Origin: Polyangiaceae bacterium | GTDB taxonomy: Bacteria; Myxococcota_A; Polyangia; Polyangiales; Polyangiaceae | Length of the DNA stretch: 15,946 nt | Reading direction: 5' to 3' | NCBI GenBank assembly: GCA_022447485.1 | Contig: JAKVCH010000024.1 | Location: 1 to 15,946 of the forward strand | Part shown: one piece after another, positions 13,466 to 15,946 of the stretch | Numbering within the stretch: the first letter of the stretch is position 1 | Layout of the letters: each line of letters begins with the position of its first letter | Notes under the pieces: generated by a model | Told to the model about the DNA's origin: nothing | Databases searched by the model: none | The model's input: the letters and a program-made list of their open reading frames with translations, nothing else | Position numbers and translations under genes: made by a program

Positions 13466-14889
13466 CGAGTTTTATTCAAGGCATCATCGAAGAGCACCTG
13501 AATTCTTCAGACCATCTTTCCAAAAAGCATATTCATCCGCGTCTATCGAAGATGTTCGATATGGCCGGGCTGAATGTGGCTTTTACCCGCGGAGAAGGTA
13601 GTTACCTCTACGATAAGGATAACCGCCAGTATCTCGATTTACTCTCCGGCGGCGGTATTCACTTTATCGGCAGGCGGCATCCAGAGGTTGTTGCTGCAAT
13701 TGATGCCGTGAATAGCCAAAACCTGCCGAACCTATGCGTTGTGAATGCTTCGGTTTTGGGAGGGATTCTCGCCGGAAAGCTTCTCGATATGGCGGGTCCT
13801 GGATTCACGAAGGTCCAATACTCGAACTCTGGAGCAGAAGCGAACGAAGTAGCGATAAGGTTCTCTCGCTTCTGCACTAGGAAACGTCGCTTCCTGCATC
13901 TGCAGGGTGCATTTCATGGCAGGACTTACGGCGCCATCAGCCTTTGCGGGTTTTCTCAATTGAATCAGGGCATGGATCCGAAAATGCCCACCTGTACGAT
14001 GATTACTCCGAACGATATTTCGGAGCTTCGATATGAGCTAGAGAAGGGCGACGTGGCAGGTGTCTTCTACGAATACACCCAAGGGATGACGCTCACGGTC
14101 CTCGAGAAAGAATACTTGCGTGAAATGCGCCGACTTTGCAGTGAGTACGGTGCCATGATGATTGCTGATGAAGTGCAAACCGGTTTTGCTCGCATGGGCG
14201 AGCATTGGTTTGCATTCCAGAAGGCAGGCGTGCTGCCTGATATGGTGACCCTATCCAAAGCCATGTCCGGCGGAGAAGTCCCCGTTGCGGCTACCCTCAT
14301 TGGAGAGAAGATCTACAATACCGTCTTCAACGATTTTAAGAGTGGGCCAATCTACTTTTCAACCTTTGCCGAAAACAACTTGGCGATGGCAGCTGCCCTG
14401 GGGACCATGAAGGCATTGGAAGACCTTGATGCTCGCCACCTCGCGAGCCAGGTTTCTCAGAAGATACGCTCAGGCTTGGCTGACCTAGCAAAAGAGTACG
14501 ACGTCATTGATAGAGTGGCGGGCGAAGGCTTGATGATTGGCATTTACTTCCGACCATCGGAAGCGAAGACGCTCCTGAAGATTCAGCAGAAGCTCCTTGC
14601 GAATGCAGACCCAGGCGTCTTTGGGGCCTCGGTGAATGTGGAGATGATGGCCAAGCACCAGGTCATTACTCAGATTCCTGGTCCCGAACTAAATGCCATC
14701 AAGATCTTACCGCCGGTCAATATTACCGACGCACAGATTCAGACCTTCCTGGACGCTTTCGCCGCAACCATGTCGTCCATGTACAAGAGTGGCGGTCCCG
14801 CCCTGCCATTGGGGAAGGCGGCGGTAAAAGATGCTTTTCGTCAGGCGAAGTCAAAGCTCTTAGGAGGAGACTCTACTGCAAAAAAATGA
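13462..14889 (+). CDS. Class-III PLP-dependent aminotransferase (omega-transaminase type)
   Basis: This 475-residue protein has fold-type I class-III aminotransferase features: YSNSGAEANEVAIRF (120-134), the FHGRTYGA segment (151-158), PLP-ring contact Asp236 in IADEVQTGFARMG, and Schiff-base Lys266 in MVTLSKAMSGG. The usual EPVQG reads YEYTQG (204-208). The family moves amino groups between an omega-amine or amino acid and an aldehyde or keto acid; the exact substrate is unclear. A short tail (about 445-475) extends past the usual fold and ends Thr-Ala-Lys-Lys. The start is ATG 13462, preceded by GGAG at 13457-13460, giving a 4-bp ATGA overlap with the sulfotransferase. An upstream in-frame ATG (13414) lies inside that gene and is unlikely. 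The stop overlaps the GMC start (14886-14889). Confidence 0.92.
   Translation: MTSFIQGIIEEHLNSSDHLSKKHIHPRLSKMFDMAGLNVAFTRGEGSYLYDKDNRQYLDLLSGGGIHFIGRRHPEVVAAIDAVNSQNLPNLCVVNASVLGGILAGKLLDMAGPGFTKVQYSNSGAEANEVAIRFSRFCTRKRRFLHLQGAFHGRTYGAISLCGFSQLNQGMDPKMPTCTMITPNDISELRYELEKGDVAGVFYEYTQGMTLTVLEKEYLREMRRLCSEYGAMMIADEVQTGFARMGEHWFAFQKAGVLPDMVTLSKAMSGGEVPVAATLIGEKIYNTVFNDFKSGPIYFSTFAENNLAMAAALGTMKALEDLDARHLASQVSQKIRSGLADLAKEYDVIDRVAGEGLMIGIYFRPSEAKTLLKIQQKLLANADPGVFGASVNVEMMAKHQVITQIPGPELNAIKILPPVNITDAQIQTFLDAFAATMSSMYKSGGPALPLGKAAVKDAFRQAKSKLLGGDSTAKK
14862..14889 (+). promoter_or_regulatory. AGGAGG, seven-A run and ATGA overlap at the aminotransferase/GMC junction
   Basis: A perfect AGGAGG sits at 14862-14867. 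After 12 bases comes a run of seven A (14880-14886) that ends in the ATG of the GMC gene; the TGA of the aminotransferase is at 14887-14889. The ribosome-binding site lies 18 bases from the ATG, longer than usual. Read in the aminotransferase frame the codons are GCA AAA AAA TGA, and the GMC frame is exactly -1, so the elements match those of a bacterial -1 slip site. Its ordinary role as a ribosome-binding site with translational coupling is the simpler reading. Confidence 0.6.
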
Positions 14890-15946
14890 GTGCCCGTCGG
14901 GTTGGCCGTCTTTATGAGTACGGCGACTACGACGGGGATATTGTCGAAGAGTGCGATGCGCTCGTGATTGGCTCGGGTCCAGGGGGCGCGCTTGCTGCTT
15001 ATGAGTTAGCAAAATCAGGTAAGCGGGTAATCGTCGTCGAAGCGGGACCGAAGGTTCGGCACGGTGATACTCGCCGCGATACAGGTCATGTCTTAAGCCG
15101 TTACTTTTTTTACGGCGGTATGCGGACAACTTCAGGCAACACAGTCATGCCCAGCATGCAGCCTCGCAACTTAGGGGGCGGCTCCGTATGGAATAGCGCG
15201 ATCTGTCTGCGCTTACCCGACTTTGCCCTGAATTCCTGGCAAAAGAATCATGGTCTCGAGGTGAATGCTGGTCAATTAGATCGCCACTTCGAAGCGGTGG
15301 AAAACTTCATGGAGGTGAAGCCCGTTGCGGATGATGTTCTAGGTGAACGGAACGAGCTATTTGCTACGGCATGCGAAAAGGCGGGCTTCCAAGCGACACG
15401 GATCGCACGAAACGAAACCGGCTGTAAAGGGTCAGCTGAATGCTTCACTCTTTGTCCGAATGACGCGAAATGGAGTACTGACCGCAAGGGAATTCCCGAA
15501 GTCCTGGAGCACGACGGTACCGTCTACACCTCGGTGGCAGCTCATGAGTTGTTGAAGGAAGGGAAGCGCGTTGTCGGCATGAGCGGCTATGTCGTTGACC
15601 CCGCAGACAAGCAGCGTCCTTACAAAGTTCAAATCAAGGCGAAGGTTACGATCTTAGCTGCGGGTTGTTTAGCGACGCCAGAGATTCTTCAGCGCAGTGG
15701 TGTCGGTAATGCGCGCGTCGGAGAGAACTTACGCTTTCATCCAGGCTCGATGGTGATGGGCGAGTTCGATCACGAGATTCAGCCTTGGAATGGCGCTACC
15801 CAAGGTTATCATTGCCTTGAGTTTCTCAAGGATGGCATCAAGCTGGAGGCTCTTTGGGCAACGTCAGGGATTATGGCGACGCGTTTTCCTGGTTTGGGAT
15901 CCGACCTCCAAGGTCTTTTGAAGAACTATCGTAAGATGGCTTCCTG
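14886..15946 (+). CDS. GMC-family flavoprotein oxidoreductase, C-terminus outside window
   Basis: 353 codons are visible before the right edge. The N-terminal FAD site is ALVIGSGPGGALAAYELA (25-42) with the GxGxxG at Gly29, Gly31 and Gly34, followed by VIVVEAGP. The GMC signature GGGSVWNSAI lies at 97-106, and a second conserved segment AAGCLATPEILQRSGVG at 258-274. A Cys-containing insert, GCKGSAECFTLCPNDAK (179-195, Cys180, Cys186 and Cys190), matches the insert of long-chain fatty-alcohol-oxidase-like GMC proteins; this recalls an iron-sulfur motif but has Ser at one position. Such enzymes oxidise alcohols to aldehydes using FAD. The catalytic His/Asn of the C-terminal domain lies outside the window. 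The gluconate-dehydrogenase-subunit-3-like gene at 11682 is the likely small-subunit partner. The start overlaps the aminotransferase stop by 4 bp, so it is part of the same operon. Confidence 0.9.
   Translation, partial: MSARRVGRLYEYGDYDGDIVEECDALVIGSGPGGALAAYELAKSGKRVIVVEAGPKVRHGDTRRDTGHVLSRYFFYGGMRTTSGNTVMPSMQPRNLGGGSVWNSAICLRLPDFALNSWQKNHGLEVNAGQLDRHFEAVENFMEVKPVADDVLGERNELFATACEKAGFQATRIARNETGCKGSAECFTLCPNDAKWSTDRKGIPEVLEHDGTVYTSVAAHELLKEGKRVVGMSGYVVDPADKQRPYKVQIKAKVTILAAGCLATPEILQRSGVGNARVGENLRFHPGSMVMGEFDHEIQPWNGATQGYHCLEFLKDGIKLEALWATSGIMATRFPGLGSDLQGLLKNYRKMAS

Noticed and set aside
1..15946. CRISPR arrays, tRNA/rRNA genes, insertion sequences or phage integration sites
   Set aside because: No regularly spaced direct repeats, cloverleaf-like sequence, transposase, integrase or terminal inverted repeats were found; the HNH gene alone is not evidence of a mobile element.

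Overview
The window looks like chromosomal DNA of a Gram-negative bacterium. It encodes two probable lipoproteins (lipobox Cys), two predicted outer-membrane beta-barrels, and the inner-membrane proteins GlpG, MarC and AqpZ. Base composition is moderate and coding density is high. I see no phage, IS, integrase, tRNA, rRNA or CRISPR. The gene mix fits a Bdellovibrionota, Oligoflexia or myxobacteria-like lineage, but this is a low-confidence guess that no single marker proves.

Layout. (1) 1-887, minus: truncated secreted lipoprotein with a Pro/Thr/Glu-rich linker and a GH12-like domain that lacks the usual nucleophile Glu. (2) 1038-1769, minus: YgeA-type amino-acid racemase. (3) 1900-5007, minus: four-gene run of beta-barrel, beta-barrel, lipoprotein and HNH nuclease. 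Its first three genes overlap or abut. (4) 5133-7049, plus: soluble PAS-PAS hybrid histidine kinase, divergent from that run. (5) 7127-8863, minus: GlpG rhomboid protease and a MarC-family membrane protein, separated by a tandem 19-bp repeat that can form a hairpin. (6) 9042-9746, plus: aquaporin Z with one unusual selectivity-filter residue. (7) 9886-11576, plus: DUF455 ferritin-like protein and an ATP-grasp protein, apparently translationally coupled. (8) 11682 to the right edge, plus: a tightly packed set of a gluconate-2-dehydrogenase-subunit-3-like small subunit, a PAPS sulfotransferase, a class-III PLP aminotransferase and a GMC flavoprotein oxidoreductase (truncated by the window).

How the genes may work together. 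Region 8 is the most coherent candidate system. A GMC oxidase and its small subunit could turn an alcohol into an aldehyde, the aminotransferase could turn the aldehyde into an amine, and the sulfotransferase could sulfate a hydroxyl or amine. The reactions follow from the families; the combined pathway and its product are inference. An AGGAGG plus seven-A stretch at the aminotransferase/GMC junction could also allow a -1 frameshift fusion. The DUF455/ATP-grasp pair lies directly upstream on the same strand and may or may not belong to it.

No stretch above 300 bases lacks a gene. The longest gap is 8864-9041 (178 bp), between the divergent marC-like and aqpZ genes. I could not identify a convincing sigma-70 promoter or Rho-independent terminator anywhere.
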